22,307 nucleotides of DNA from Tetrahymena elliotti 4EA (Eukaryota; Ciliophora; Oligohymenophorea; Hymenostomatida; Tetrahymenidae). Shown one piece after another: positions 21,872 to 22,307 of the stretch. The stretch's first letter is position 1. Each line of letters begins with the position of its first letter. The position numbers were made by a program, and so were the translations under genes. Under the pieces are notes generated by a model that was given only the letters and a program-made list of their open reading frames with translations, searched no databases and was not told the origin of the DNA. The stretch covers positions 68,313 through 90,619 of the forward strand of contig JH720366.1 in assembly GCA_000231825.2 (NCBI GenBank), given 5' to 3'.

Positions 21872-22307
21872 ATGAATTCTTGCTTAGCTTACATAGGAGA
21901 GCTTTTTATTGAAATTAGTTAAGGTTAACCAATCAAAGATCCGACTAAGATTGCTTTTACTTAATACTCAGGAAATGGATTTAACTAATAAGGGGACATA
22001 GCAGCTTGCCTAAGAACTCCTGAGATGAACTTTGTGGAATTAAAGCTTTTATTTAGTGGATTAACAATTTTTTAAGGACTGTGTGTTAAGGAAATATGCC
22101 CTGCATAAACATTAAAATCTCTTAAGAATGAATTCACTTAGGTATTGTCTTTAGTATTTTAATCAACTATAACTCCAGAGTAGATAGATTTTATATAATA
22201 TCCTGTTGAAAAACCTCCTACAGACAACTATGGCTTTATCATAATATCTACAATTTTATCAATTATGCTTATTCTTACTTTAGTTTCTCTCTTTTATACT
22301 TTTTTCA
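21872..22307 (+). CDS. Probable NRF-6/acyltransferase-3-type membrane protein, N-terminal part
   Basis: The first 145 codons of a gene running off the right edge, with no intron so far. The visible part resembles the extracytoplasmic NRF domain before the multi-helix acyltransferase-3 region: a YSGNGFNQQGDIAAC block, then LCVKEICP with paired cysteines. A strongly hydrophobic helix begins near residue 120 (GFIIISTILSIMLILTLVSL). Family members are thought to move acyl groups onto lipids or other acceptors. The ATG follows an A-rich leader and opens MNSCLAYIGELF, with no clear signal peptide, so an upstream exon may be missing. The assignment rests on the spacing of these blocks only; the catalytic region lies outside the window. 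Confidence 0.6.

Noticed and set aside
1..22307. Telomere repeats, chromosome-breakage sequence, transposase or CRISPR array
   Set aside because: None of the expected motifs (GGGGTT arrays, the 15-bp breakage sequence, transposase motifs, spaced repeats) was found by eye on either strand.

Overview
This window looks like macronuclear DNA of a ciliate, most likely Tetrahymena or a close relative. Every convincing gene reads TAA and TAG as glutamine and stops only at TGA. Intergenic DNA is extremely AT-rich, and introns are mostly 48-140 bp with GT...AG ends. Paramecium introns are usually shorter than this, so Tetrahymena fits better. With only TGA as a stop, open stretches of about 100 codons arise by chance in this DNA. 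I therefore relied on family similarity, amino-acid composition and phase-consistent splice sites rather than on length. No homology search was possible.

Layout: 1-606 (+) is the 3' end of a TPR-repeat gene. 1734-3364 (-) is a four-exon orphan with a coiled coil. 5035-6373 (+) is a six-exon mitochondrial citrate carrier of the SLC25A1 type. 7667-9531 (+) is a seven-exon ER Qa-SNARE of the syntaxin-18/Ufe1 type. 9989-12457 (+) is a KDEL receptor (ERD2) that splices, in my model, to an unusual acidic and Gln/Asn-rich tail. 12634-16569 (+) is a four-exon, 1086-residue Gln/Asn/Ser-rich protein. 17265-19794 (-) is a ten-exon coiled-coil protein with a small Cys/His cluster near its start. 21872-22307 (+) is the 5' end of a probable NRF-6/acyltransferase-3-type membrane protein. 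The stretches between genes (0.4-2 kb) are AT-rich with few recognisable signals.

Functional links: the Qa-SNARE and the KDEL receptor both serve Golgi-to-ER retrieval. They sit head-to-tail only 457 bp apart, each with one intron of about 700 bp. The citrate carrier is housekeeping metabolism and shows the C-ending codon preference of a strongly expressed ciliate gene. The Gln/Asn-rich protein, the two coiled-coil proteins and the receptor tail are the least explained parts.

I found no tRNA, rRNA, transposon, telomere repeat, chromosome-breakage sequence or CRISPR array. The best candidates for something new are the KDEL-receptor tail, the SNARE/receptor gene pair and the Gln/Asn-rich protein.
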